Assembly: GCA_963776205.1 (NCBI GenBank)
Contig: CAVZLR010000002.1
Span: forward strand, 620,001 to 684,000
Direction of reading: 5' to 3'
DNA: 64,000 bases
From: UBA4459 sp963776205
GTDB lineage: Bacteria; Bacteroidota; Bacteroidia; Bacteroidales; F082
The notes below the pieces were generated by a model. The model had not been told where the DNA came from and searched no databases. It saw only the letters and a program-made list of their open reading frames with translations. Positions 9,458 through 19,867 of the stretch are shown here, piece after piece. Made by a program: the position numbers and the translations under genes. Each line of letters starts with the position of its first letter. The first letter of the stretch is position 1.

Positions 9458-9592
9458 GTTATTAAGTTTTAATGAATAATTAAATTTTTTAGTTCGTGCT
9501 AAGATAGCTAATTTTTGGCTTTTTAAATAACAAGTGAAGCCATGTTTGAAAAAAAAAGATTTAATGTTGTGATTTTTTTTGCAAATGACCAA

Positions 9593-9606
9593 TGCAAACG
9601 TTTGTG
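9593..9606. promoter_or_regulatory. Candidate LacI-family operator, site A
   Basis: TGCAAACGTTTGTG contains the perfect palindrome CAAACGTTTG and matches the LacI/CcpA-type pattern TGNAANCGNTTNCA except at the last two bases. It lies in the divergent region between the starch-binding protein and susC. Related sites lie at 21848, 24445 and 32492, all upstream of maltodextrin genes; the LacI-type gene at 14520-15527 is the obvious partner. Confidence 0.6.
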
Positions 9607-9806
9607 TTAATTAATTGTTACATGAAACTTATAACAATCCTTTATATTGCACGAGTTTAAGCTTAGCGTTGTAAAATTGAATCTGTTTATTATAAATTAT
9701 TGATATTATAATGATTATGGGATTTCTGGCTTAAATTACAGCTGATTCAGACTAATTGTGCAAAACTAACAGCCTCGTTGCGATATCTTCTTATGATGAC
9801 ATGTAT

Positions 9807-9815
9807 TATTTTTGC
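9807..9815 (+). promoter_or_regulatory. -7 promoter box for susCD
   Basis: TATTTTTGC is a perfect TAnnTTTGC element 60 bases before the susC-like ATG. A TTG at 9778 is a possible -33 element, though its spacing is wider than usual. Confidence 0.45.
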
Positions 9816-9875
9816 TTTGAATTTTATTAACTTCGTAACAAAATAATAAATCAAAAACCAAAAAAATCAACTTTT

Positions 9876-12875
9876 ATGCTTGAAAATTTACGTTTTATCA
9901 GAGCATTCCTGTTTATTTTTCTGATGTTGGGTGTCATTCAATTAAACGCACAGCAAAGAACAGTAACAGGTTTAGTGACAGATGCAGAAACAGGTGAGAC
10001 ATTAATTGGTGTCAATGTTACTTTTGGCAGCGATATGAGCCAGGGTACAGTTACTGACATTGATGGTAAATATCAATTAACTGTTCCTGACACCTTAAGC
10101 TCACTCCGGTTTTCATACGTGGGTTATGCAACACAGCTCATTCCGATCACTTCGGGTGTATTAGATGTAATACTTGCACCTGGAGAAGAATTACAGGAAG
10201 TAGTTGTTGTGGGTTATGGCACACAAAAAACCAAAGAAGTTACCAGTGCTATTACACGGGTTAAGCCTGAAGATTTTAACAGTGGTAATATTAGCGACCC
10301 GATACAACTTATCCAGGGAAGGGTAGCCGGTGTTTCTATTTCAAAACCCGGTGGCGACCCCAACCAGGATTTCAATGTGCGAATCAGGGGACTTTCCACT
10401 TTCGGATCAAACACAGAACCCTTAATTATTATTGACGGGGTGCAGGGAACGGTTGCATTAATGAATTCCCTTGATCCAAATGATGTTGCATCTTTTGATG
10501 TGCTGAAAGACGCCTCTGCTGCTGCTATTTATGGTACCAAAGCTGCATCAGGAGTTATCATCATCACTACCAAAAAAGGTGAATATAGAAAAGGTGATCA
10601 AAAGACATTTAATTTGACATTCAATACTGATTTTACTACCGATATGGTAGCAAAAAACATTGATGTGTTATCGGCAGATGATTATTTAAAATTCTCAAAT
10701 GCTACCAATTATAACAATAGTACTGACTGGATGGATGAGATTACTCAAAATGCATTTCAGCAAGCTTATAATCTTGCAGCACATGGTGCTACAAAAAACT
10801 CGAGTTACCGTGTTTCTTTCAATTATAGAGGCGGAAACGGTGTTGTAAAATCAACAGGTTATGAACAACTGAATGGCCGATTGAATTTTACACAGAAAGG
10901 GCTTAATGATATGTTGACACTGGATTTCAACTTATCTGCTACTTTACGGGAAGAAGATTATGCACAAAGTGAAGCGATGACATTCACTGCCAGGTATAAT
11001 CCAACAGCCCCCGTTATGGCAACAACGGATTCATTGGACGCGTTCTCACAAGAATGGGGCGGTTACTTTCAACGCCAGGCATTTTCATTCTACAATCCTG
11101 TAGCCATTATAGATCAGGGCACGCTGGATGGTAATAAAAATGATATTATTGGTAGTTTAAGGGCAGTACTTGAACCAATCAAAGGTCTGAAAATAGCGGG
11201 ATTCTACTCTGCAATGCAGGGCAGCGAACTTTATGGAAGCTACTGGAGCAAAGAGGCTTACTGGACACCGTATGGTACAGGTGTTCATAAGGGGTTTGCC
11301 AAGAAAGAAACCAAAGATCATTTCAAGCAATTATTTGAAATTACAGCGAATTATGAGAAACGCTGGGAAAAAATCAGCTTTAATGTTCTGGGTGGTTATT
11401 CATGGCAACAGCAAGTAGACGATGAATTCTGGGCATACGGAGAAGGATTCTTATCAGATGGTTTCTCGTATAATAACCTGGGTTCAGCATCTGTTGACAA
11501 GGCTAACAAAGAAACTATGCATAGCTATAAGAGCGAACGCAAACTCATAGGTTTCTTCGCCCGAGCTTCATTCACCTTTCTGGATGGTATATATTTATCA
11601 GGTAGCTTCAGACGAGACGGATCAACCATGTTTGGTGAAAATAACAAATGGGGAAACTTTCCCGCAATTAGTGCAGGTTTTGACCTTGTAAGATTTGTCG
11701 AAATCCCGTTTGTTAACCAACTCAAAATCAGGGGTGGATATGGTATCACAGGAAATTTACCATCTGAACCATACCTGTCGCAGGAAAGATTTAATGTTAC
11801 AAATGAACAATTTTTCTACAATGGCGATTATATCCAGGCTTTTGGTCCTGTTCGTAATGCAAACCCCGACCTGCAATGGGAAACAAAAGCCGAATTTGAT
11901 ATAGGTGTTGATTTTTATCTATGGGATTATAAGATCAGCGGTTCTATTGATTATTACCAGAGTAATAGCTCAAATTTATTATTAGAATATAAAGTACCTG
12001 TACCACCTTATGCTGCTGACAAAATGTGGCTAAACCTGGGTGAATTAAAAAATTCAGGTTTGGAATTCGCAGTGAACTGGAAAGTATTTGAAAAACCCAA
12101 GTGGGGATGGACAACCAGTTTGAATTTCTCATATTATTTCGACACAGAACTAGTAAAAATCACCAGCGAAATTGTTGATCAGGACCCAACACTTTACCTG
12201 GGTGAACTGGGTGCTCCATTTCTTACAGGCGTGAATACTATCCTGGTTCAGGAGGGACAACCAATTGGTCAGATTATTGCTCCCATTTATGTAGGAATTG
12301 ACTCTACAGGACTGTTGCAATATCAAACACCAAGCGATACTGTAAATAGTATTGGCTCTAATCCGGCTCAATATGACGACTATGTTACTGTTGGAAGCGG
12401 CCTGCCTGATTTCGAATTTGGATGGGGCAACAATTTTAATATTGGCAAATTCAGTATTAGTTTCTTCTTAAGAGGTGTATTTGGCCATTCATTAATAAAC
12501 GTAAACAATGCACGCTATGGCGTTCCCGTTGTAATGGGTATTCAAAGCGGTATGAACCAGGCATTGGATTATATGGATGCAACAAACGGACCCGTTTACT
12601 CAAATGTGCATGTCGAAAAAGCGGACTTTGTATCATTAGATAATTTCTCATTGGGTTATTTATTTGCTTTTAAAGACAGTAAATACGTTCAAAATTTGCG
12701 GATTTATTTTTCAGGCCAAAACCTGGTTACTATAACTAATTATTCAGGTGTTTCACCTGAAGTACGATATGGCGATTCAAGAGATAATAATAATCCTCTG
12801 GCTCCCGGCATTGACAGGGAAGATACATATTTCAGAACCAGAAGCTTTACACTAGGTGCCAGCATCGCTTTTTAA
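9876..12875 (+). CDS. susC: SusC-like TonB-dependent outer-membrane transporter
   Basis: 999-residue maltodextrin-uptake barrel. After a signal peptide (to about 26, ending LNAQ) comes a CarboxypepD_reg-like domain (TVTGLVTDAETGETLIGVNV), then the plug domain with the hallmark VVVGYGTQKTKEVTSAI, IQGRVAGVSI, VRIRGLSTFG and PLIIIDG, then the beta-barrel ending in a terminal Phe (TLGASIAF). It forms the outer-membrane pore of a SusCD pedal-bin transporter with the lipoprotein encoded 21 bases downstream. Starch as substrate is inferred from the surrounding GH13, GH31 and starch-binding genes. Confidence 0.95.
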   Translation: MLENLRFIRAFLFIFLMLGVIQLNAQQRTVTGLVTDAETGETLIGVNVTFGSDMSQGTVTDIDGKYQLTVPDTLSSLRFSYVGYATQLIPITSGVLDVILAPGEELQEVVVVGYGTQKTKEVTSAITRVKPEDFNSGNISDPIQLIQGRVAGVSISKPGGDPNQDFNVRIRGLSTFGSNTEPLIIIDGVQGTVALMNSLDPNDVASFDVLKDASAAAIYGTKAASGVIIITTKKGEYRKGDQKTFNLTFNTDFTTDMVAKNIDVLSADDYLKFSNATNYNNSTDWMDEITQNAFQQAYNLAAHGATKNSSYRVSFNYRGGNGVVKSTGYEQLNGRLNFTQKGLNDMLTLDFNLSATLREEDYAQSEAMTFTARYNPTAPVMATTDSLDAFSQEWGGYFQRQAFSFYNPVAIIDQGTLDGNKNDIIGSLRAVLEPIKGLKIAGFYSAMQGSELYGSYWSKEAYWTPYGTGVHKGFAKKETKDHFKQLFEITANYEKRWEKISFNVLGGYSWQQQVDDEFWAYGEGFLSDGFSYNNLGSASVDKANKETMHSYKSERKLIGFFARASFTFLDGIYLSGSFRRDGSTMFGENNKWGNFPAISAGFDLVRFVEIPFVNQLKIRGGYGITGNLPSEPYLSQERFNVTNEQFFYNGDYIQAFGPVRNANPDLQWETKAEFDIGVDFYLWDYKISGSIDYYQSNSSNLLLEYKVPVPPYAADKMWLNLGELKNSGLEFAVNWKVFEKPKWGWTTSLNFSYYFDTELVKITSEIVDQDPTLYLGELGAPFLTGVNTILVQEGQPIGQIIAPIYVGIDSTGLLQYQTPSDTVNSIGSNPAQYDDYVTVGSGLPDFEFGWGNNFNIGKFSISFFLRGVFGHSLINVNNARYGVPVVMGIQSGMNQALDYMDATNGPVYSNVHVEKADFVSLDNFSLGYLFAFKDSKYVQNLRIYFSGQNLVTITNYSGVSPEVRYGDSRDNNNPLAPGIDREDTYFRTRSFTLGASIAF

Positions 12876-12896
12876 AGACTAAAAAAATAAAATCTC

Positions 12897-14450
12897 ATGA
12901 AAAAAATTATCATATCATTTAAAATTTTGTTGGTTGCCCTTTTACTTATAGGAGTCGGTACCCAACAATCATGTACAAATCTGGATGAAACTGTTTATTC
13001 AGATTTAACTGCAGAAAACTTTTTTGCAGACCCTGAAAATTTAGTGTATGCTTTTGGCGTTGCCTACACCAATCTGTACCAACTTTATGGACATAAGTAT
13101 GGTATTGGCTTTGATGCCGGAACCGATATTCTGTGTGTTCCACAAAGGGGTGGTGACTGGCTGGATGGTGGTGAATGGCATCGTTGGCACAGGCTTACCT
13201 ATACACCGACAGATGCTTATGTTGGTCGTTGGTGGAATACCATATACTATGGTGTAAATACATGTAACCGCCTGATTTATCAGTTTGAATCATTGGAAGA
13301 TGTGGATGTAACACCGGCAGTTTCTGAATTACGTGCCTTACGTGCATTTTATTATTATCTGTTAATTGATATTTACGGAAATGTGCCAATCCAAACTGAT
13401 TTCAACGTACCTGCTGATTACAAACCAAGTACAAATAGCCGGCAGGAAGTATATAACTTCTTAGAAACAGAATTGCTTGAAGTGATGCCACATTTATCCA
13501 GAGAATCAGGATTGGCATATTTCGGCCGTATGAATTATTATGCTGCTCAAATGGTGTTGGCAAAATTGTATCTGAATGCCGAAGTTTATACAGGATCAGC
13601 TCAATGGAATAAAGCTTCCATGGCATGTGATTCTGTGATGACCGGTAATTTTAGCCTAACCCCTAATTACTTTACCAATTTTGAAGAAGATGCTACCACA
13701 TCTACTGAGTACATTCTTGGTATTGCATTTGACCAGGTATCGGCCCCTGCTTTTGAAGTTCACTTATTTACATTGCATTACAATTTGCAAGACAAATACA
13801 AAATTGAAGAAGGCACATGGAATGGGCTTTCAATTCAGGAATCAATCTATAATTTATTTGAAGAAGGCGACACAAGGCGCAATGGTTTGCTAACAGGTCC
13901 TCAATTATATGCAGATGGTACACCGATTGAAGATCCAAGTTATGAGAAATTCAATCCTCAAAATCCAACTGCCCCGAGAGACCCTGATGGAGCTCCTTTG
14001 AATCTGACTCCTGCTATCAATATGCTCGAGCCTAACTGTTTGCGTCAGGCTGGTGCCAGGGTAGCCAAATGGCCTTTTATTGAAGGCAGCGACCGTTACA
14101 CAAGTAATGATTATCCTATTTTCAGATATGCCGATGTGTTATTAATGAAAGCTGAGGCGTTGATGCGTTCAGGAGGAGATTTAGGTACTGCACTTAGCCT
14201 TGTTAATCAAGTAAGAAGCAGGGCCGGAGCATCTGCACTTGGTGAACTAAATGAGGAGATTCTGTTGGCTGAGAGGGCAAGAGAGCTTTATGCTGAAGGA
14301 TTCCGCAGGTCAGATATGATCAGGTTTGGAGTATTATTAGATGCCAGGTGGGAAAAGCCTGAAGTATCACCAGACTATGTTAAATTATGGCCTATTCCTG
14401 AAAGTCAGATTCAGGCGAATGGAAACCTTCTCCAAAATGACGGGTATTAG
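12897..14450 (+). CDS. susD: SusD/RagB-like surface glycan-binding lipoprotein
   Basis: 517 residues. A lipoprotein signal peptide ends at a Cys at about residue 26 (TQQSC). Typical SusD features follow: NLDETVYSDLTAENFF near the N terminus, ALRAFYYYLLIDIYGNVPI (TPR-like region), FRYADVLLMKAEALMR and LVNQVRSRAG, ending with RRSDMIRFG and LWPIPESQI. It lids the SusC barrel and hands over oligosaccharide. It directly follows susC and ends at a bidirectional terminator. Confidence 0.95.
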   Translation: MKKIIISFKILLVALLLIGVGTQQSCTNLDETVYSDLTAENFFADPENLVYAFGVAYTNLYQLYGHKYGIGFDAGTDILCVPQRGGDWLDGGEWHRWHRLTYTPTDAYVGRWWNTIYYGVNTCNRLIYQFESLEDVDVTPAVSELRALRAFYYYLLIDIYGNVPIQTDFNVPADYKPSTNSRQEVYNFLETELLEVMPHLSRESGLAYFGRMNYYAAQMVLAKLYLNAEVYTGSAQWNKASMACDSVMTGNFSLTPNYFTNFEEDATTSTEYILGIAFDQVSAPAFEVHLFTLHYNLQDKYKIEEGTWNGLSIQESIYNLFEEGDTRRNGLLTGPQLYADGTPIEDPSYEKFNPQNPTAPRDPDGAPLNLTPAINMLEPNCLRQAGARVAKWPFIEGSDRYTSNDYPIFRYADVLLMKAEALMRSGGDLGTALSLVNQVRSRAGASALGELNEEILLAERARELYAEGFRRSDMIRFGVLLDARWEKPEVSPDYVKLWPIPESQIQANGNLLQNDGY

Positions 14451-14472
14451 ACAAAACAAGTAATTTATAAAA

Positions 14473-14503
14473 AAAAGCGGGATATATTGTCCCGCTTTTT
14501 TTA
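14473..14503. terminator. Bidirectional terminator between susD and the LacI-type gene
   Basis: A 10-base stem AAAAGCGGGA / TCCCGCTTTT around TATATTG, with T runs on both strands, serves the convergent susCD and LacI-type transcripts. Confidence 0.85.
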
Positions 14504-14519
14504 TTCCACTTATCTCAAT

Positions 14520-15527
14520 TTAAGTGGTTTGTCTTTTAATCAAATGAGTTTTGATTATTTGCTTTTCTGTTTTATAATCAAATGTCCTCAGTTTTATCCT
14601 TGACAATAATAATTCTGTGGCTCTTTTACCCAGTTCAAATCCAAATTGATCCACGGTTGTTAATTCAGGTTCGCAAATCCATGCACTCCTGCTATTTTCG
14701 AAGCCCACGAATTTGATGTCTTCAGGTATTCTTAATCCCTGTTGTTTTGCCACTTTCATTGCCCCAATAGCTGTCAGGTCATTAACGGCAAATATGGCAT
14801 CCGGGCGGTCTTGTTTTTTTAATATGCTTCGTGATATCTTTTCAGCCTGGTCAAATGTATCACATGCATAAACAAGATCAGAGCTGAATGGAATCCCATT
14901 ATTTTCCAATGCTGCCTTGTAGCCTTCCAACCTGTTTCTACCAAGAACCAAATGCTGAGGTGCCGAGAAAAAAGCGATCTTTTTACATCCTTTACTAATC
15001 AAATGTGTTACTGCATTATAAGCTCCTGAGTAGTCATCAACAATCACACTGTCGGCATGTAATTCTTCACGTTCCCGATCAAAAAATACCAATGGTATTT
15101 CATTATCCACCACCTGTTGAAAGTGCGAAAAATCATGCGTATTCTTTGAAAACGAAGCCAATACCCCGTCTACCCTGTTTGTTAAAAAGGTTTGCGTAAT
15201 CAATACTTCGCGCATGTACGACTCGTTAGATTGAAAAACCATAACGCTGAAGTTATTTTTATAGGCAACCTCTTCCACACCATTTAAAATAGTAGAAAAG
15301 AAATAGTGCTCTACTTCAGGTACTAAAAAACCAATAGTATTGGTGCGGCTGTGCTTTAAATTAAGCGCCACCATATTGGGTTTATAGCCGAGAATTTTTG
15401 CCAGTTCTTTCACTGCTTCCCGGGTTTTCACGCTGATATCAGGATGATCCTGTAAAGCTCGCGACACTGTGGACGTTGAAACACCTAATTTTCTGGCAAT
15501 ATCCTTTATGGTAACCTGACGTTTCAT
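14520..15527 (-). CDS. LacI-family transcriptional regulator of maltodextrin genes
   Basis: 335 residues. The N-terminal LacI helix-turn-helix is clear (TIKDIARKLGVSTSTVSRAL) with the hinge helix near ILGYKPN, followed by a periplasmic-binding-like effector domain (TNTIGFLVPEVEHYFFS, DGVLASF, DAIFAVNDLTAIGAMK). It sits inside the starch locus between SusD and the GH13/GH31 operon, so a maltose or glucose-like effector is likely. Its probable operators are the CAAWCGWTT palindromes at 9593, 21848, 24445 and 32492. Classic Bacteroides loci use SusR instead; a LacI-type regulator is more like flavobacterial loci. Confidence 0.92.
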   Translation of the reverse strand: MKRQVTIKDIARKLGVSTSTVSRALQDHPDISVKTREAVKELAKILGYKPNMVALNLKHSRTNTIGFLVPEVEHYFFSTILNGVEEVAYKNNFSVMVFQSNESYMREVLITQTFLTNRVDGVLASFSKNTHDFSHFQQVVDNEIPLVFFDREREELHADSVIVDDYSGAYNAVTHLISKGCKKIAFFSAPQHLVLGRNRLEGYKAALENNGIPFSSDLVYACDTFDQAEKISRSILKKQDRPDAIFAVNDLTAIGAMKVAKQQGLRIPEDIKFVGFENSRSAWICEPELTTVDQFGFELGKRATELLLSRIKLRTFDYKTEKQIIKTHLIKRQTT

Positions 15528-15616
15528 ATGAATAAAAAACCCTTATTCTTTAAAATGACGGCGCCAAATTAATTAAAAATATGATTACTAAGACAATCTG
15601 AAATTGTCAGCTGAGA

Positions 15617-17011
15617 TTACTCATAGTTTGTTAACACTAAATACGACCAGGGCTTCAGATTAAGTTCAGTATACTCTGAAATTTTCACTAATTCTCGTTT
15701 GTAAATACATTTTATAAGTTCCAAAAGCATCCATGCTATTCGCAAGAAAAACGTTTTCTTCAGTTGAAAGATTAATAACAACCACTACTTTGTTACTTTT
15801 CTTTTTTGCGAAGAAATGCAAATAGATTATCGTTCTCCAGGCGCACTTATATCTATCATTGAGCCTCCTTCAAGTCCATTCCAAAGTGCTTTGTTATTAT
15901 CTTTTAGATTATTTAGGTTCGTGTAAAAATCCTGGTAAGAGATTTGGCTCCAGTCGATGGTATCTTTTTCAAAAAATCTCAGGGCTTTTTCATTCCCAGC
16001 CTCCTGACCACTATAGATCAATGGCATACCCGGTATGGTGTATGTTAACACAGCGAAAGCTTTTGCTGCTTCTCCCATGCGCTCTTTAACGGTTCCATTC
16101 CAACTGTTTTCATCGTGGTTGGTAATAAAATTCATGCGATAATCTTCCGGGGAATAGGTTTGATTATTCCAGTTGATGTATTCCCATAGATCTTTTGCAT
16201 TCTTTTCACCTTTGGCTATGTCATTCATCAGGTGCAATAATTTCCAGGTATAATTCATATCGAATGCTTCCTCAAGGAGGCTCAGGTTATCCTCATCTTC
16301 TGCCAGCATAAAAACAGGTTTGATTTGTTTTAATTGCCCAACCGCATCATTCCAGAAATCAGTAGGGACCATACCGGCCACATCACAACGATAACCATCA
16401 ATGTCTGCTTCTTCTATCCAGAATTTCAGAGCTCGGGTCATGCTGTCACGCAAAGCAGGTTTATTATAATCAAACTGAATAACATCTGTCCAGTCGTATG
16501 GTGAATGGAAAGTGCCATCATCATTTTTAACATAATATTCAGGATGTTCAGTAGCCCATGTATTATCCCAGGAAGAATGATTCGCCACCCAATCCAATAT
16601 CACATACATGCCCAATTCATGCGCTTCGTTTACCAGGTCTTTAAAATCCTGCATGGTTCCAAATTCAGGGTTTACCTTTTTGTAATCCTTCACCGAATAA
16701 TAACTTCCCAACGATCCTTTTCTGTTTAATTCGCCAATCGGCTGCACAGGCATCAGCCATAAAATATCAACACCCATTTCCTTTAGCCTGGGCAAATGCT
16801 CCCTGAAGGCGTTTATTGTTCCCTCTTCTGTATACTGCCTGATATTTACTTCGTAAATGTTGGCATTCTTACTCCATTCAACATGCTTCATTTCTACTTC
16901 TTTTTTATTACTATTTTCTTTTTTCTTTTCGCTGTTCATACAGGATGTTAGCAGTGCCAACACCATCATAAAAGATATTGCAGCAACAACACTCTTTCTT
17001 AATTTGTTCAT
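15617..17011 (-). CDS. GH13 alpha-amylase lipoprotein, C-terminal domain frameshifted
   Basis: Exported GH13 enzyme with a lipobox (LLTSC, Cys about 24). The barrel motifs are complete: DWVANH, nucleophile in GYRCDVAG, acid Glu in FMLAEDED, and FITNHDENSW. As assembled the frame stops at 15827, but the C-terminal beta-domain continues in other frames to a stop at 15617: NDNLFAFLRKKE, then SNKVVVVINLSTEENVF, then ELVKISEYTELNLKPWSY. Three single-base shifts (near 15835, 15797 and 15695) would restore it; one is in an A run. This looks like sequence error or a very recent lesion. It is the last gene of the operon with GH31 (7-base gap). Confidence 0.85.
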
Positions 17012-17018
17012 CTTGGTT

Positions 17019-19859
17019 TTATTTATGTATAGATATACTGATACTTGTGTTCACTTCCCAATCAAACTTAATATTCAGCACACCGGCATCATTATTTTTG
17101 AAATACCATGCACTTGCATTATTTTTTGGCCCTATTATCGAATTAAGACCATAGGCATCTTCCATTTGAATTTTCTCAAAATTGACCGAATTTAATCCAA
17201 TAATTTCAAAGTTTATCATCCGATCTGAATAGCCGAATAGCGCTTCATGATCCACACTGCTTAGTGTAAATATCTCTGCATCATCAGTGCTAATTGAATT
17301 AAATTTTAACAGCTCATAACCTGTTTTATCGCCAACAGAACGGAATGTTTCTCCATCATCTTCATACATCATGCTCGTGTTAAAATTTTCATTTTCATCC
17401 ATATAATACCGGATGGTCATTTTTTCGGATGAATAATTATCCGTTGAATTTACATCGGGTACCATTGGAATAAACGACCCTGCTTTTATGAAAATAGGTA
17501 TGGTTTCAAGATTTGTTTCCAACTCAATCCATTGTCCTCCTTTATAAAACAAATTGTCCCAGTAATGATACCAATACGCATTTGATGGAAGGTAAACTTT
17601 AATGGTTTGCTGTTGCTGTTCGATAATGGGAGCCACAAGGATACTCTCACCAAACATGTATTCATTCATGATTTCATAGGCAATACTATCTTCAGGAAAC
17701 TCATAAAAGAGAGGCCTGATTATAGGCGTTCCATGCACATTTGCTTCGTAAGCCAATGTATAAATATATGGTAACAATTGGTACCTCAGATTCATAAATG
17801 ACCTTACAATCTGTTGGGTTGTATCATTAAAATAGATTGGCTCAGATGGAATACCGGAGCCATGAGGACGAAGTATGGGTGAAAAGCATGACATTTGGAG
17901 CCATCGTGTATATAATTCTTCATCTTTGGTGCCCTGTGCAAAGCCACCGGCATCTGAATGAATGAATGGCAAACCGCTGAGGCTCATGTGTATCATTAGC
18001 GGAAGCTGTGCCTGAAGCCCGCCCCAACTTCTTGACACGTCGCCTGTCCAGGGATAAATGGAATATCGCTGGGAGCCAGCATAACCTGCCCTGTTCAGGT
18101 TAAATAATCTACGATCAGGATACGTTTCCCTGAATTTTTCATATAGGAATTTATGCCAGTAATGTCCATAAATGTTATGAACCTCATCAGCTTTACCATT
18201 GATATGAAATATGTCGGACGGATGGCTTTCGGGTTCTCCCAGATCACCCCACCAGCCGGCCACACCAATTTCAAATTGTGTCTTATACTTTTCCCAGAAC
18301 CAATCTCCGGCAGCAGGGTTGAACATATCTATCAAGCCACCATTTCCAAAATAAAAACCATAGTTGATATATGGATTTCCCAAGCTGTCCATTGCCAGGA
18401 TTCCTTTTTCGGCAGCAATTTGAAAATTATCTATTGAATCGAGGATATATGGTTCTGTGATTAAAACGGTTTTAACTCCTTCATTTTTAAATTTATTGAT
18501 CATCTGTTCAGGTTCCGGCCAGTTGGGTTTGTACCATCTAAGCCTTCCCAGCGTTCCTAGAATACTATCTCCAAACCAATAAAAATCAAGGATTATAGCA
18601 TCTATAGGAAAGTCATTTTCCTGCATAAGTGTTACTATGGAGTCCGTTTCATATTGCGTTCGATAGGCCATCCTCGATTGCAAATTTCCCAATACCCAGC
18701 GCGGTGGTAATGGCTGATGTCCAGTTAAGTTTGCATAATCTTTCGTCAAACTTTTAAAGTCATCACCTGCTATTACAATATACTTCATCAGCCCTCCAAT
18801 GGCACCCCATTCCAGAATTTCCTTTTCAGATTCGCCGATATCCGCATATCCTTTTTGCGGGTTATCAAAGAACAACAGGTACTTTTTTGATGAAACCACG
18901 AGTGGGACAGCGTAATTTAAATTTCTGGCACCTATTTCATAGCCGTATTTGGGCCTGTTGTACAGGTTGTACCTTGCCCCCACCAGGTCTAAAGCATTGG
19001 CTCTTTCTCCCAACCCATAAATTTTCTCATCGGCATCGATTTTGAATCTAAGTCCACTGTTATCTGTACGCTTAAAAAACCCTCTTTCCTCTTCAAGAAT
19101 GGTATCTCCATCAAAGACAAATGAAATGCTGAATGGATTTTTATAAACCAGCAACGATATGCTGTCAGTTTTAAGTAGCAGAAGTTCGTCTTTTTCACTG
19201 ATATCAAAATTTATATCCTGAGGTTTCAAAATAACAGCTACTGAAGAATCTGGTATAATCTGATCGCCATCGTTATGTTTGACTTCAATTATACGATGGG
19301 TATAAGGAATTATTTGAACAAGCCCGTGATCGGTTTGGACTACAAAATTTTCGTTTTCAACCCGATATGACAAATATTTCCTGTTATCAAGCAAGTATTT
19401 GGCTTTTTCTTTTTCAGGTGGTCTGTAGCCATTTACATTCAGAAAGATATCTTCGTTATTTTCGGTTTTACCCACATTTGCCCCATCTACGCTTCTGAAC
19501 ACAAAAGCCAGCTGCTGAGGTATTTCATCAGGTCGAAGTCCATAGAAATCATTTATTACAAACTGAAATTCATGTAATCCATTTCCTATTGAAGTCATTT
19601 TAACCTGTTCATCATCTTCACCCCAATTTCCAACCACATGTTTCCAGTCGCCACCATCAATACTGTTTTGCGTTATCACACCCGTGTGCAAATAGACGGT
19701 TCCCTCATAACCTGCCAATGCCTTATTTCCCTCATTTGAATTGAAAGTGAGTGTAACTGTATCAAAGGATGTGGGATCAGAAGGCTCAAACCAGGCGATT
19801 TGACTGAAAGAAATCTTTGAAAATAATATGATAACAACAATAACAAGGCTTCTTTGCAT
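17019..19859 (-). CDS. GH31 alpha-glucosidase, exported
   Basis: 946 residues with a signal peptide (MQRSLVIVVIILFSKISFS). An N-terminal domain (about 22-125; GYEGTVYLHTGV, DWKHVVGNWG, LAFVFRS) resembles that of the GH13 amylase at 3195-6008. The GH31 barrel follows: YGLGERANALD, PPRWVLGNLQSRMAY, DAIILDFYWFGD, the nucleophile region GWWGDLGEPESHP and YPWTGDVSRSWGGL, then a beta-rich C terminus. It should release glucose from the ends of maltooligosaccharides in the periplasm; there is no T9SS domain, so surface export is unlikely. It is the middle gene of a GH13-GH31-GH13 operon (8- and 7-base gaps). Confidence 0.92.
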   Translation of the reverse strand: MQRSLVIVVIILFSKISFSQIAWFEPSDPTSFDTVTLTFNSNEGNKALAGYEGTVYLHTGVITQNSIDGGDWKHVVGNWGEDDEQVKMTSIGNGLHEFQFVINDFYGLRPDEIPQQLAFVFRSVDGANVGKTENNEDIFLNVNGYRPPEKEKAKYLLDNRKYLSYRVENENFVVQTDHGLVQIIPYTHRIIEVKHNDGDQIIPDSSVAVILKPQDINFDISEKDELLLLKTDSISLLVYKNPFSISFVFDGDTILEEERGFFKRTDNSGLRFKIDADEKIYGLGERANALDLVGARYNLYNRPKYGYEIGARNLNYAVPLVVSSKKYLLFFDNPQKGYADIGESEKEILEWGAIGGLMKYIVIAGDDFKSLTKDYANLTGHQPLPPRWVLGNLQSRMAYRTQYETDSIVTLMQENDFPIDAIILDFYWFGDSILGTLGRLRWYKPNWPEPEQMINKFKNEGVKTVLITEPYILDSIDNFQIAAEKGILAMDSLGNPYINYGFYFGNGGLIDMFNPAAGDWFWEKYKTQFEIGVAGWWGDLGEPESHPSDIFHINGKADEVHNIYGHYWHKFLYEKFRETYPDRRLFNLNRAGYAGSQRYSIYPWTGDVSRSWGGLQAQLPLMIHMSLSGLPFIHSDAGGFAQGTKDEELYTRWLQMSCFSPILRPHGSGIPSEPIYFNDTTQQIVRSFMNLRYQLLPYIYTLAYEANVHGTPIIRPLFYEFPEDSIAYEIMNEYMFGESILVAPIIEQQQQTIKVYLPSNAYWYHYWDNLFYKGGQWIELETNLETIPIFIKAGSFIPMVPDVNSTDNYSSEKMTIRYYMDENENFNTSMMYEDDGETFRSVGDKTGYELLKFNSISTDDAEIFTLSSVDHEALFGYSDRMINFEIIGLNSVNFEKIQMEDAYGLNSIIGPKNNASAWYFKNNDAGVLNIKFDWEVNTSISISIHK

Positions 19860-19867
19860 GGTTTTTA

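Larger units (their letters stand above)
9458..9875. other. Divergent regulatory region between binding protein and susC
   Basis: 418 bases without a gene. It contains a LacI-type palindrome (9593-9606), a good plus-strand -7 box (9807-9815) and, on the minus strand, a weaker -7-like TATCTTAGC (9506-9498) 41 bases before the binding-protein ATG. Nothing else is recognisable. Confidence 0.6.

Noticed and set aside
15746..15758. A LacI-like palindrome AAAACGTTTT
   Set aside because: It lies within the frameshifted C-terminal coding region of the GH13 lipoprotein (EENVF codons) and not in an intergenic position.
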